Positions 1-7,108 are shown, counted from the first letter of the stretch. The stretch: 10,000 nt of DNA from Halisarca cf. caerulea (GCA_963170055.1 CAUJGJ010000069.1:450701-460700), one strand, 5' to 3'. Notes: generated by a model from the sequence alone, not told the origin. Numbers and translations: made by a program.

Positions 1-20
1 TCTAATGTGAGTATTGACAT

Positions 21-36
21 GTGTGTTTGTGTGTGT

Positions 37-68
<32 letters not shown>
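21..68. repeat. (GT)n microsatellite
   Basis: Imperfect GT dinucleotide tract with a TTG interruption near 27-29, a TTG near 37 and a GA near 40-41, then about 14 clean units. It is the first of six GT tracts lying in the same orientation on the plus strand. The Cys-Val open frame read through it is a product of the repeat. Confidence 0.95.
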
Positions 69-289
69 CAAACGTGTGTCCTTGTGGGTGTCCAGGAGGG
101 TCCACAAAATATCACATATAGCCAGTAGCTGCTGGTATTCCACAGTGGCGCTCGTGATACGATTCCAAGAAGTGATCAATATGGTATTGTGTATGAAAAT
201 ATACTTTCAGTGACAATGTTGGTTGCTGCAGCTCATGGTACTGATTATAGTTGTTTTATGTTAACAGTGTTTTTTTAGCTTCTCACAAT

Positions 290-536
290 GGTGCTTGTAG
301 GCTGGTTCTAATACCTGTGGGGTAGTTTAGGTGCTTGTAGGTTGGTTCTGATACCTGTGGGGTAGTTTTGGTGCTTGTAGGTTGGTTCTGATACCTGTGG
401 GGTAGTTTTGGTGCTTGTACGTAGGTTGGTTCTGATACCTGTGGGGGTAGTTTTGGTGCTTTTAGGCCAGTTCTGGTACCTGTGGGGTAGTTTTGGTGCT
501 TTTAGGCTAGTTCTGGTACCTGTGGCATTACTTTTG
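290..536. repeat. 40-bp minisatellite, about 6 copies
   Basis: Six head-to-tail units start near 291, 331, 371, 411, 456 and 496. Each begins GTGCTTGTAG or GTGCTTTTAG and carries CTGATACCTGTGGGG or CTGGTACCTGTGG, then TAGTTTTG. Units 2 and 3 are identical. Unit 4 is 45 bp because of a small CGTA-type insertion and an extra G. Units 5 and 6 form a subfamily (TTTTAGGC, CTGGTACC). Since 40 is not a multiple of three, a frame passes through three phases before repeating. Open frames on both strands here reflect the lack of stop triplets in the unit, not a gene. Confidence 0.93.
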
Positions 537-581
537 CCTGTAGGCAAACATGGGTTCTTTAAGGCCAGCACAGGCCAGCAC
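533..581. repeat. Small hairpin and 10-bp duplication at the minisatellite edge
   Basis: TTTGCC (533-538) and GGCAAA (543-548) form a perfect 6-bp inverted repeat around TGTA. Just downstream AGGCCAGCAC occurs twice in tandem (562-571, 572-581). Both look like local duplication or repair scars at the end of the 40-bp array. No function can be assigned. Confidence 0.6.
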
Positions 582-628
582 TGGTATGAACTTTCATTGA
601 TGTCCGCCAAACCCAAAAAATCACAATA

Positions 629-669
629 TTATACATACGTATACGTATATATATATATATATATATATA
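629..669. repeat. (AT)n microsatellite with TACGTA prefix
   Basis: A run of alternating T and A from about 645 to 669, preceded by ATACATACGTATACGTA. The self-complementary ACGT prefix recurs in other tandem arrays of this window. The tract could extrude as a cruciform. Confidence 0.9.
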
Positions 670-1195
670 ATACCCTTCAAAAGTGAAGCACTATATGTTT
701 GTAGGGCTGCTTGTCTGTTTTGCATATGCAAAATTCCCTCCATAGTTTGGTAGTTTGTAGGCGTCACCTATTTGTACAGGCAGAGAGTCAAACCAACCAG
801 ATTTGATAAGTGAGGTTTGGTTGTGGGAATCCGTCCGCCCCATTACTGTCTCCTAGCAAACGAGTTCTCTAATCTCGTATATACCTAGCCCATACATGAC
901 AATAAGCAAACACGAGTGTACTCAACAAGTTACTGTATACACAGATGTACTGTTGGTTGTCCTTCTTGTGTGCTTGAAATACCAGATGTATACTTCAGCA
1001 TGTACACACCTGCTGTTTACTTGTTCAGACAGCTACGTATGCATGATAATGTGTGTGTGTTTCGGAGCTGAGTGTACCCAGGTGTTGGTTTAGTTGGATG
1101 TGAGAAAATTGTGCCAATTTGTGCATGGGCGTCCAGTGTCAGACATGCCGGCTGCTCACCGCCTACTCATTCTCTCTTCCGTCCTTGGTCAAGAA
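670..1195. other. Unique sequence, no recognised feature
   Basis: Mixed-composition sequence between the AT tract and the first long GT tract. Read in both strands, I see no long frame with protein-like composition, no RNA gene and no paired transposon ends. A weak imperfect inverted repeat (CAAACCAACC near 788, GGTTTGGTTG near 814) is not strong enough to call. This may be intronic or intergenic. Confidence 0.5.
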
Positions 1196-1235
1196 GTGTG
1201 TGTGTGTGTATGTGTGTGTATGTGTGTGTGTGTGT

Positions 1236-1292
<57 letters not shown>

Positions 1293-1321
1293 TGTATGTG
1301 TGTGTGTGTGTGTGTGTGTGA

Positions 1322-1367
<46 letters not shown>
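1196..1367. repeat. (GT)n microsatellite with 30-bp internal duplication
   Basis: About 172 bp of GT repeats with TA interruptions near 1209, 1219 and 1239. The 3' half has a nested pattern: AGTGTATGTG followed by twenty bases of alternating TG occurs at 1291-1320 and again exactly 30 bp later at 1321-1350, so a block with its interruptions was duplicated as a unit. Cys-Val frames on plus and His-Thr frames on minus are by-products. Confidence 0.96.
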
Positions 1368-1368
<1 letters not shown>

Positions 1369-1801
1369 GAGTTCAAGCACTGCTTTGAGATATACATGAA
1401 CATGCATTGCATTTGTAGACCTGGTTGCTGTGTTGCTGCATTGTCGTCATCTGTACCGTGTTCTAGCATTGTGCTGTTGGACTCACTCGGGCAATACATA
1501 GTGAGATGTACAGTATTCGAACATCTCACTGTGAGAACTACCCACGTATGCGTGTACTTTTCTGAGGTCTGTTTAAGCGTTGTGTTTTAGAGCGTTCTCG
1601 TGGTCTTCTTGCATGGCTTCAGCTTCAGTTTGCTTCCTTGCAGGCTGTAATGTATTAGTGCTAACCCGGTTAAGCAAAATTTATGTTTCAAAAATATAAT
1701 ATATTTGAAATTTGATATTCTTGCCTTTCAAATTTAATGAGGTTGATTCACCATGCCTAATTATTTTAGACTATGTATCAAAGGGAATCACACTTATATA
1801 A
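1368..1801. other. Unique sequence, AT-rich in its second half
   Basis: No gene is recognised. 1375-1600 is open in a plus frame downstream of the GT tract and also in a minus frame (to 1529), with no conserved motif in either. From about 1675 to 1770 it becomes strongly AT-rich, with AAATATAATATATTT near 1690, which is nearly palindromic. I find no paired ends that would make this a mobile element. Confidence 0.45.
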
Positions 1802-1965
1802 AACCATGGAAACACTGGAAAAATGTATAAACGTATTGAGGGGAACCACAGTACTATATGTACATATATGGAACCATTGGAACACTGGGAAAATGTATGA
1901 AGGAACCACAGTACTATACGTATGTACGTATATGGAACCATGGGAACACTGGAAAAATTTACAGA
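1802..1965. repeat. Tandem repeat of about 65-70 bp, 2.4 copies
   Basis: The block AACCATGGAAACACTGG recurs with small changes at 1802, 1872 and 1936, each followed by AAAAATGTAT or similar. The first two copies continue into GGAACCACAGTACTATA (about 1841 and 1902). Periods are 70 and 64 bp, and the third copy is truncated after the first third. Copies differ by substitutions and short ACGTA-type indels, so the repeat is not very recent. Confidence 0.88.
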
Positions 1966-2331
1966 CGTGTTAAAGTGAATCTACATTGATTGTGTTATCA
2001 TTCACCGACCCACACGAAGGAAATGGAAACCGGGCTGATGCCGGCTGAGGTACTTCTGTGGAAATGTCTGTTAGGTTACTGCCCCCACTCCTAGGCCTTG
2101 CACTTTCACCTTACTATGCACATTGGATATCTCATTGAATATCAATCACCCTGCGTATCAGCGATTCTGTTTAGCACACTTGCTAGGGTTTTATCTGGGA
2201 TAAATCATTTGGGGGGGAGGGGGGATCATTGCAGAATTCACAATTGTATTCTATTATTAATTTTGGAAATCATCCCTACGTAGCTTGGTATGCTTTATTG
2301 GTACTTTTGAGCTGTCTATGTATAGACTTTG
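1966..2331. other. Unique sequence with a G-run
   Basis: No gene or transposon end recognised. The only notable element is a purine run at 2211-2225 (seven G, A, six G, A). It gives three clean G3 blocks and is only a borderline quadruplex candidate. Confidence 0.45.
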
Positions 2332-2338
2332 TTTGTGT

Positions 2339-2401
<63 letters not shown>

Positions 2402-2439
2402 CTGTGTGTGTGTGCACGCCCACACGCATGTGTGTGTGT

Positions 2440-2505
<66 letters not shown>

Positions 2506-2531
2506 ATGCGTGTGTGCGTGTGTGCGCGTGG
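2332..2531. repeat. Compound GT/CA microsatellite with ACGT and GCGC interruptions
   Basis: About 200 bp, mostly GT on the plus strand. In the middle (2414-2430) it switches to GCACGCCCACACGCATG, where CACAC-GCAT-GTGTG forms a short perfect hairpin. The 3' end (about 2499-2529) is enriched in GCATGCGTGTGTGCGTG-type steps. Long alternating purine-pyrimidine DNA with CG and CA steps is the classic class prone to Z-form under supercoiling. Frames through it are repeat artefacts. Confidence 0.94.
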
Positions 2532-2614
2532 GTACCATTCGCAATGATTTACAACTACATACGGCATGGGTTTTTGACTCATAGAAAGAGGGTTGCAGAA
2601 GTTGGTTTTGGACT

Positions 2615-2632
2615 GGGGGGGGAGGGGAGGGT
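2615..2632 (+). other. Candidate G-quadruplex motif
   Basis: Eight G, A, four G, A, three G: enough for four runs of three guanines with loops of 1-2 bases. It lies about 85 bp downstream of the compound GT tract. Quadruplex potential follows from the pattern alone; formation in vivo is inference. Confidence 0.55.
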
Positions 2633-2809
2633 GGAATAGACTTTGTAGGGACCTTACCCAACATTTCACAGTAAAGATGAATCTTACTGGTGTTTACAGT
2701 AGATGACTGATCAAATTCTGTGTATGTACTATGCCTATTTACCTGCCATTAGTGATTCTGGGAACTTTGTTTCTGTTATGCAAAGTGCTCTCTTTGCCAA
2801 TGTACCATA

Positions 2810-3219
2810 CGTACTGTAACGTATGTACGTAAGTATGTACCTCCACACAAGTATGGGATCTTGTGTGTACGTACTGTGACGTACGTACCTCCACACAAGT
2901 ATGGGATCTTGTGTGTGTGTACTGTGACGTACGTACCTCCACACAAGTATGGGATCTTGTGTGTACGTACTGTAACGTACGTACCTCCACACAAGTATGG
3001 GATCTTGTGTGTACGTACTGTAACGTACGTACGTACCTACACACAAGTATGGGATCTTGTCTGTATATACTGTTTATGTATGTACCTCCACACAAGTATG
3101 GGATCTTGTGTGTATGTACTATAACGTACGTACCTCCACACAAGTATCGGATCTTGTGTGTGTGTACTGTGACGTACGTACCTCCACACAAGTATGGGAT
3201 CTTGTGTGTATGCACTGTA
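2810..3219. repeat. 48-bp minisatellite, 8 copies, each with two hairpins
   Basis: The anchor ACCTCCACACAAGTATGGG (ACCTAC in one unit) occurs at 2839, 2887, 2935, 2983, 3035, 3084, 3132 and 3180, giving periods of 48, 48, 48, 52, 49, 48 and 48. A tail of a partial unit precedes the first anchor from about 2810. Each unit has two inverted repeats: CACACAAG, 8-base loop TATGGGAT, CTTGTGTG; then GTACGTAC, 6-base loop TGTGAC or TGTAAC, GTACGTAC. The arms share one G, so nearly the whole unit folds. The 52-bp spacing comes from an extra ACGT. The unit starting at 3035 is the most divergent. Because 48 is a multiple of three, frames stay open for the whole array on both strands; the resulting 16-residue periodic peptides are not evidence for a protein. 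Confidence 0.95.
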
Positions 3220-3302
3220 CAGTGGAACCTCTCTATGACGGACACTTTGGGAACTAAAAGTGTTTGCAATGTGGAGGTGTCCACTAGTTAGAGTTTCCAA
3301 CA
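3220..3302 (+). mobile_element. Short MITE, pogo/Tigger-like ends (family of 4966, 6373, 9386)
   Basis: Starts CAGTGGAACCTCTCTATG directly after TA (3218-3219) and continues GACACTTTGGGAACT, the same start as the elements at 6373 and 9627 (minus). The other end, near 3302, reads TTAGAGTTTCCAACAC, whose reverse complement (GTGTTGGAAACTCTAA, then GTGGACAC) aligns with the left end. At about 83 bp it is the shortest copy and is internally deleted. The left TA coincides with the TA of ACTGTAAC in the last unit of the 48-bp array. TA duplication and CAGT-type ends are known for pogo/Tigger elements. No transposase is present, so it is non-autonomous. Confidence 0.72.
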
Positions 3303-3306
3303 CACC

Positions 3307-3489
3307 GTATAGTGCTAAAGTTTCAAGGAGCTTAATTTTCATGTTTTTCGAGGATGAGCACTGGAGTGCGAAATTTGTGTACAGTTGGAAAGTAGCTGCC
3401 GAAGGACAGACCCGCGATATTTATTTCCGCGAATATTTCAAAAGTGCCCAACCACAAAAATTAAGCTCCTTGAATATTTAGCCCCGTAC
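3307..3489. mobile_element. MITE-like element with inverted arms of about 45 bp
   Basis: The left arm GTATAGTGCTAAAGTTTC, followed by AAGGAGCTTAATTTT, is mirrored by the right arm AAAATTAAGCTCCTTGAA then TATTTAGCCCCGTAC. The 15-base core AAGGAGCTTAATTTT is perfect, and arms overall match with scattered changes. The 183-bp element has an AT-rich interior containing CGCGATATTTATTTCCGCG. It starts 4-5 bp after the previous element ends. Its ends differ from the CAGTGG family, so it belongs to another, unidentified superfamily. No coding capacity. Confidence 0.75.
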
Positions 3490-3597
3490 GATACACACAT
3501 AGGGTGGTCCGTAAGGGAACAAGTACACACACATACATACATGTGTACATCTACTAAGTGCCTCCCTACATATAGCAGGTGCGCAAATACATCTGTT

Positions 3598-3785
3598 CGT
3601 ACATGCGAACAGTGTCACAGTAATCTAGCTATTCCTTCCCACAGTGTACATCAAAATGTGTCACACACCTGATTTGGGAATTGGTGTGCACATACGTGCA
3701 TACATGTGAAAAGTGTCCCAGTGAACTAGCTATCCCTTCCCACGGTGTACATGGAATTGTGTCATGCACCTGATTTGGGAGGTCG
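3598..3785. repeat. 101-bp tandem duplication
   Basis: Two copies of a segment containing ACATG(C/T)GAA, AGTGTC(A/C)C, CTAGCTAT, CCTTCCCAC, GTGTACAT and CACCTGATTTGGGA. Landmarks such as CTAGCT (3625, 3726) and ACATG (3601, 3702) are exactly 101 bp apart. Copies differ by many substitutions and lack net indels, so the duplication is old. No gene is apparent. Confidence 0.88.
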
Positions 3786-4185
3786 TATTGGAGTCTTCTG
3801 CTTCACACAGCAGTCACACCACCCATCTCGAACACCACCTGATGTCATTCAGCAGCATGTGTCAATCAAAGCGTGTTGTCACAACTACATCACATCTGCA
3901 TGCTTTTTGCTGCCATGTTATGTATGCAGGGTGTTCGCACGCCCATGTGTAAACTCGTGTGTGTACATGTGTACTATAGAGTCTTGCAGAAAAAATGCGT
4001 CGACATTCTAAACGTGTGTGTATATGTATGTGTGTGCATATTCACGCTTCTGCTATCAGCTAAGATGTCTGCTTGCACGTGTATGTTGAACTTGCATGAG
4101 GGTTAGCACAAGATAACATTGTTTCTGCTTCTGGCTATGTATTCAGTGCTGGAATGTTTGGGTGTTTGCACAGTTGATGCTGTCG
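3786..4185. other. Unique sequence, no recognised feature
   Basis: Mixed sequence between the 101-bp duplication and the duplicated GT locus. Plus-strand open frames occur (3745-4011, 3873-4106) but lack motifs, overlap in different frames and are cysteine-rich in the way TG-rich DNA dictates. I would not call a gene. Confidence 0.45.
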
Positions 4186-4687
<502 letters not shown>

Positions 4688-4711
4688 TCAATGCTGTACG
4701 TATTGTCAGCT

Positions 4712-4789
<78 letters not shown>

Positions 4790-4823
4790 TGTGCATACAC
4801 CTGTAGTGTGCATGTGCATGGAG
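4688..4823. repeat. Duplicated GT locus, copy 2 (79-bp GT tract)
   Basis: Directly adjoins copy 1. The left flank differs by two substitutions (ACGTATTGTC for GCGTATCGTC) and the right flank by one (GCATGGAG for GCATTGAG). The GT tract (4715-4793) is only 79 bp with one TA interruption near 4783, and lacks the GGAGGGTCTATGG blocks. Copies are therefore alike in flanks and very unlike in tract length. Confidence 0.92.
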
Positions 4824-4922
4824 TCCACATGTTAAACATACTTAAGTGTACGCAGCTCAAATTCTGCATTTGCTACACAGTATGTTTACAGCTGTCAATG
4901 GCAATCCAGTGCTTTCTAGAGT

Positions 4923-4966
4923 GCTGTACAGTTGTACAGTTGTACAGTTGTGCTGTACAGTTGTAC
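4923..4966. repeat. 8-bp TGTACAGT tandem array at a MITE tip
   Basis: CTGTACAGT, TGTACAGT, TGTACAGT, TGTG, then CTGTACAGT, TGTACAGT lead directly into the CAGTGAACC start of the next element. The unit consists of the TA target, the CAGT tip of the element and a TG linker, so it looks like amplification of the transposon end. Confidence 0.8.
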
Positions 4967-5159
4967 AGTGAACCTTTCTACATCTGGCACTTTGGGAACT
5001 GAAAATACTGCTCATTCTTGACATATGTAGGGTTCCACTATTCAGAGGTACGTGCGTAAATATACGTACATAACAATGTCAATCTCTCTGGACCAACACA
5101 AGCAGCCCGTTATATAGAGGTTTTTGCTATGAGGGGAATTTGTTGTTATAGGTTCCACG
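4966..5159 (+). mobile_element. MITE of the CAGTGG family, 194 bp
   Basis: Preceded by TA (4964-4965) and followed by TA (5160-5161). Left end CAGTGAACCTTTCTA, then GCACTTTGGGAACTGAAAA as in the copies at 3220 and 9386. Right end TATAGGTTCCACG, whose complement CGTGGAACCTATA pairs with the left end. The internal block CAATCTCTCTGGACCAA, ACACAAGCAG, TATATAGAGG (about 5080-5120) matches the interiors of the copies at 6373 and 9386. No coding capacity; non-autonomous. Confidence 0.78.
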
Positions 5160-5381
5160 TACTTGACCACTTGATATGAGTGTAGTCTTTGTGATGCTAT
5201 TTTACCGTGGATGCGTTAATTTTTGTGGGGTGTATATTTTGTGGATTTATGCTTTTAGTGATTTCGCATTGTTATATTTGTGGGCAGCCATGTTTTGCCA
5301 TTATGCAAGAGCCCGATCTAAATTTTTGCAGGTGTGAACTTTTGCAGATGGCTTCCAATCTGTGAATACCGTAAATATTAA
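5160..5381. other. AT-rich unique sequence, possible old repeat
   Basis: Contains TTTTACCGTGG near 5200 and ATACCGTAAATATTAAG near 5366, and several TTTTTGTGG or TTTTTGCAG strings. This style is common in decayed MITEs, but I cannot pair ends convincingly. No gene seen. Confidence 0.3.
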
Positions 5382-5439
5382 GCCAGCGATGTACATACGT
5401 ATGTGTACTGTGTGCAGCCAACGATGTACATACGTATGT
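5382..5439. repeat. 35-bp spaced direct repeat with ACATACGTATGT palindromes
   Basis: GCCAGCGATGTACATACG (from 5382) and GCCAACGATGTACATACG (from 5417) are 23-bp copies with one difference. Each holds the perfect 12-bp palindrome ACATACGTATGT (5393-5404, 5428-5439). Confidence 0.85.
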
Positions 5440-5448
5440 ATATACGTA

Positions 5449-5622
5449 CAATGAGCCTCTCTTATCCGGCCACCTTGGGACCAAGAAATTTGGCCGAACT
5501 AGAGAGGTGGTCAGAATAGACAGGTTCATTCCAACATGTGGGTTACTTTTGGGACCAAACAGTACGGCCGGTTTAGACATTGTGACTGATTTACAGAGGC
5601 TCGGATTAGAGAGGGTTCACTG
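5449..5622. mobile_element. MITE, 174 bp, related TIR family
   Basis: Left end CAATGAGCCTCTCTTATCCG after TA (5447-5448). The right end, read in reverse complement, is CAGTGAACCCTCTCTAATCC. The two match apart from a one-base gap and a few changes. The right target dinucleotide is TG rather than TA, which can be a later mutation. The interior has GGGACCAAGAAATTTGGCCG and a second inverted segment (TTGGCCGAACTAGAGAGG), as if built from nested end copies. No ORF beyond chance. Confidence 0.78.
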
Positions 5623-5638
5623 TGTTTAGATTGGTATA

Positions 5639-5822
5639 CTGCAGTATCCCAAATAAAGGACGCTTTAGAACAGTCTCTTTTGTCCTTTGTAAGGAGGTTG
5701 TTTGCTTTGGGAGGTTCAAAATGTATTGGAGCTATGGGGAGAAAATACTTTGAACCTCAAGCTGTGTCCTTTGTAGACAGGTTGTCCTTTTTTGGAGTGT
5801 CTACTTTTGGAGGTTTTACTCA
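5639..5822. mobile_element. Probable MITE, about 184 bp, diverged
   Basis: Lies between TA at 5637-5638 and TA at 5823-5824. Left end GCAGTATCCCAAATAAAGG and reverse-complemented right end TGAGTAAAACCTCCAAAAG align loosely. Two direct copies of GTCCTTTGTA...AGGTTGT (from 5682 and 5766) sit inside. The pattern GTCCTTTGTAGA-AGGTT resembles the subterminal part of the other TA-flanked elements. Boundaries are less certain than for the neighbours. The plus-strand frame 5680-5862 has no recognised domain. Confidence 0.5.
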
Positions 5823-5935
5823 TACATTATTAATGTGTGTAAGACCATGCCTACTACTGTAGTATAGAGTAATGAGCATACATTATTAATGTGTGTAAGA
5901 CCATGTGTGTACCTAGTACTGTAGTATAGAGTAAC
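5821..5935. repeat. 56-bp tandem duplication
   Basis: CATACATTATTAATGTGTGT, AAGACCATG ... ACTGTAGTATAGAGTAA occurs at 5821 and 5877. The second copy carries a short GTGTGTAC-type insertion. The repeat starts at the right boundary of the preceding MITE. Confidence 0.9.
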
Positions 5936-6192
5936 GCTCTCTGCACTTTGGTGAGTTATCTCATCTGGTTTGTGTGTTTATGAACAGTGACGCTGTTCTC
6001 TTGTGGTGGCAGCTGTGTCCTTAGGGCTCACAGTAAACAAAGCTTCCCATCCACAGGCATCTGTACACACTTCGTCTGTCCTGGCTTGCCCAGACGTGTG
6101 TGTTTGCTGCAGTGTGTGTTTAACTCTTGTGTGTGTGTACATACGTATGTATTGGGGTTTTGAGAATGGGCACTGAAGGGAATGTATCCATT

Positions 6193-6193
<1 letters not shown>
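5936..6193. other. Unique sequence, no recognised feature
   Basis: No gene, RNA or element ends seen. One more perfect ACATACGTATGT palindrome lies at 6139-6150 after a short GT run. Confidence 0.45.
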
Positions 6194-6232
<39 letters not shown>

Positions 6233-6239
6233 GTGTGTG

Positions 6240-6284
<45 letters not shown>
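6194..6284. repeat. (GT)n microsatellite
   Basis: About 91 bp with two TTG interruptions (near 6231 and 6255). Plus-strand orientation as in all upstream GT tracts. Confidence 0.95.
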
Positions 6285-6286
<2 letters not shown>

Positions 6287-6372
6287 GTTAGGGCATTCTT
6301 AGTTAAGCAGGGGATACTGTTTACTGTGCCTGTGAGTAGATACTGTGGAATTGTCTTGTCGTAACAGCAGTA

Positions 6373-6623
6373 CAGTGGAACCTCTCTATAACGGACACTT
6401 TGGGATCTGAAAACAGTTTGTTATACAGAGGTTTCCAGTATTCAGAGGTTGTTTACATGCATAGCAATCTATCTGCACCCACAAATGTAGTCTGTTGTAG
6501 GGAGGTTTTTGCTGTTAGGGGAGTTTGTTACGTACTGTATAAGAGGTTCTATTGCAGTGAAAACCTCTGTATAATGAACTGTTTGTCAGTTCTCAATGTG
6601 TCCTGTGTAGAGAGGGTCCAGTC
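6373..6623 (+). mobile_element. MITE of the CAGTGG family, 251 bp, long TIRs
   Basis: Follows TA (6371-6372) and ends before TA (6624-6625). The left arm reads CAGTGGAACCTCTCTATAAC, GGACACTTTGGGATCTGAAA, ACAGTTTG. The complement of the right arm reads GACTGGACCCTCTCTACA, CAGGACACATTGAGAACTGA. They match along about 45 bp with scattered changes. The interior carries the family block (GCATAGCAATCTATCTGC, 6460-6477) and AGGGGAGTTTGTTA, shared with 9386 and 4966. This is the most complete copy in the window. Frames inside are non-coding. Confidence 0.86.
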
Positions 6624-6625
6624 TA

Positions 6626-6801
6626 CAGTGGAACCTGCCTAATCCAGCTCCTCTATAAACCAGCATTCGCCTAAACCGGCCAAGGTTCTCTAGCACCAAC
6701 CGTTAATTTACCATACCATCTGACCTCTATAATCCAGCAACCTGCTAATCCAGCACTGTTTTGCATTCCCCAATGGGTGCTGGGTTAGACAGGTTTCACT
6801 G
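6626..6801. mobile_element. MITE, 176 bp, sharing a TA with its neighbour
   Basis: Left end CAGTGGAACCTGCCTAATCC. The complement of the right end is CAGTGAAACCTGTCTAACCC, then AGCACCCA against AGCTCC. Target TA on both sides (6624-6625, 6802-6803). Interior CCAGCA-type repeats (AATCCAGC three times, AAACCAGC once) suggest it is built largely from end-like sequence. Size is close to the 174-bp element at 5449, but the sequence is a separate subfamily. Confidence 0.86.
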
Positions 6802-6903
6802 TATTCAGTTATGTATATTGTACAATGTATAACAACTCAAATGTGTTGTTTTTAGCGACACAGATTTGTGTGTACACTTCGCTGTGTGTGTAACAGTTTG
6901 TTA

Positions 6904-7108
6904 CTGAACATCACATGCGTATGTACGTATGTACGAATGTGTAGCCATTGGTTCACTGCTTCCAGTGTTGATAGAGCGGTTGACATCATCGTCTGGTGTC
7001 AAGTTGTAGGTACTTGTGGCACTTGTAGTTGTGGCCCACAGGGACAGCCTTCCACTCTTCTGTCTGCTCCTGCTCAGACTGCCACTTGAGTTTATGAGGT
7101 GCTCACAT
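6904..7108 (-). CDS. Possible exon on the minus strand (weak)
   Basis: Minus strand, open from an AG at 7109-7110 to a TAA at 6901-6903. The middle reads serine/threonine-rich and polar (SLSRSRQKSGRLSLW, TTTSATSTYNLTPDDD, VNRSINTGSSEPMA). No known domain is recognised and there is no obvious transmembrane segment. A phase-2 intron from the GTAAGT at 7726-7721 to the AG at 7110-7109 would join it in frame to the upstream patch. Against it: the plus strand is also open here, the local GC content lowers stop frequency, and polar residues are what T/G-rich DNA gives when read on the other strand. Best coding candidate in the window but unproven. Confidence 0.22.

Noticed and set aside
629..669. 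TATA-box or promoter
   Set aside because: It is a long AT microsatellite; no start site, initiator or downstream gene supports a promoter.
1375..1529. Polar minus-strand segment next to a GT tract that resembles an exon
   Set aside because: The plus strand is also open, no splice signals fit well, and T/G-rich DNA read in reverse gives polar residues by composition alone.
1072..1590. Long Cys-Val (plus) and His-Thr (minus) open frames through GT tracts here and at 2229-2669, 4103-5002, 7298-7519
   Set aside because: A dinucleotide repeat read in triplets gives only two alternating codons and no stops. There is no other protein-like signal.
2810..3219. CRISPR-like or bacterial repetitive-palindrome array
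   Set aside because: No variable spacers; the loops and linkers are conserved along with the arms, as in an ordinary minisatellite.
2735..3342. Several overlapping open frames on both strands across the 48-bp array
   Set aside because: 48 is divisible by three, so any frame open in one unit stays open. Both strands and several frames are open at once, which argues against selection on a protein.
5190..5380. Possible MITE delimited by TTTACCGT and ACCGTAAA
   Set aside because: The putative ends do not pair as an inverted repeat beyond a few bases, and no target duplication is visible.
5272..5580. Minus-strand 102-residue open frame
   Set aside because: It runs through the 174-bp MITE and the 35-bp direct repeat with no recognisable domain.
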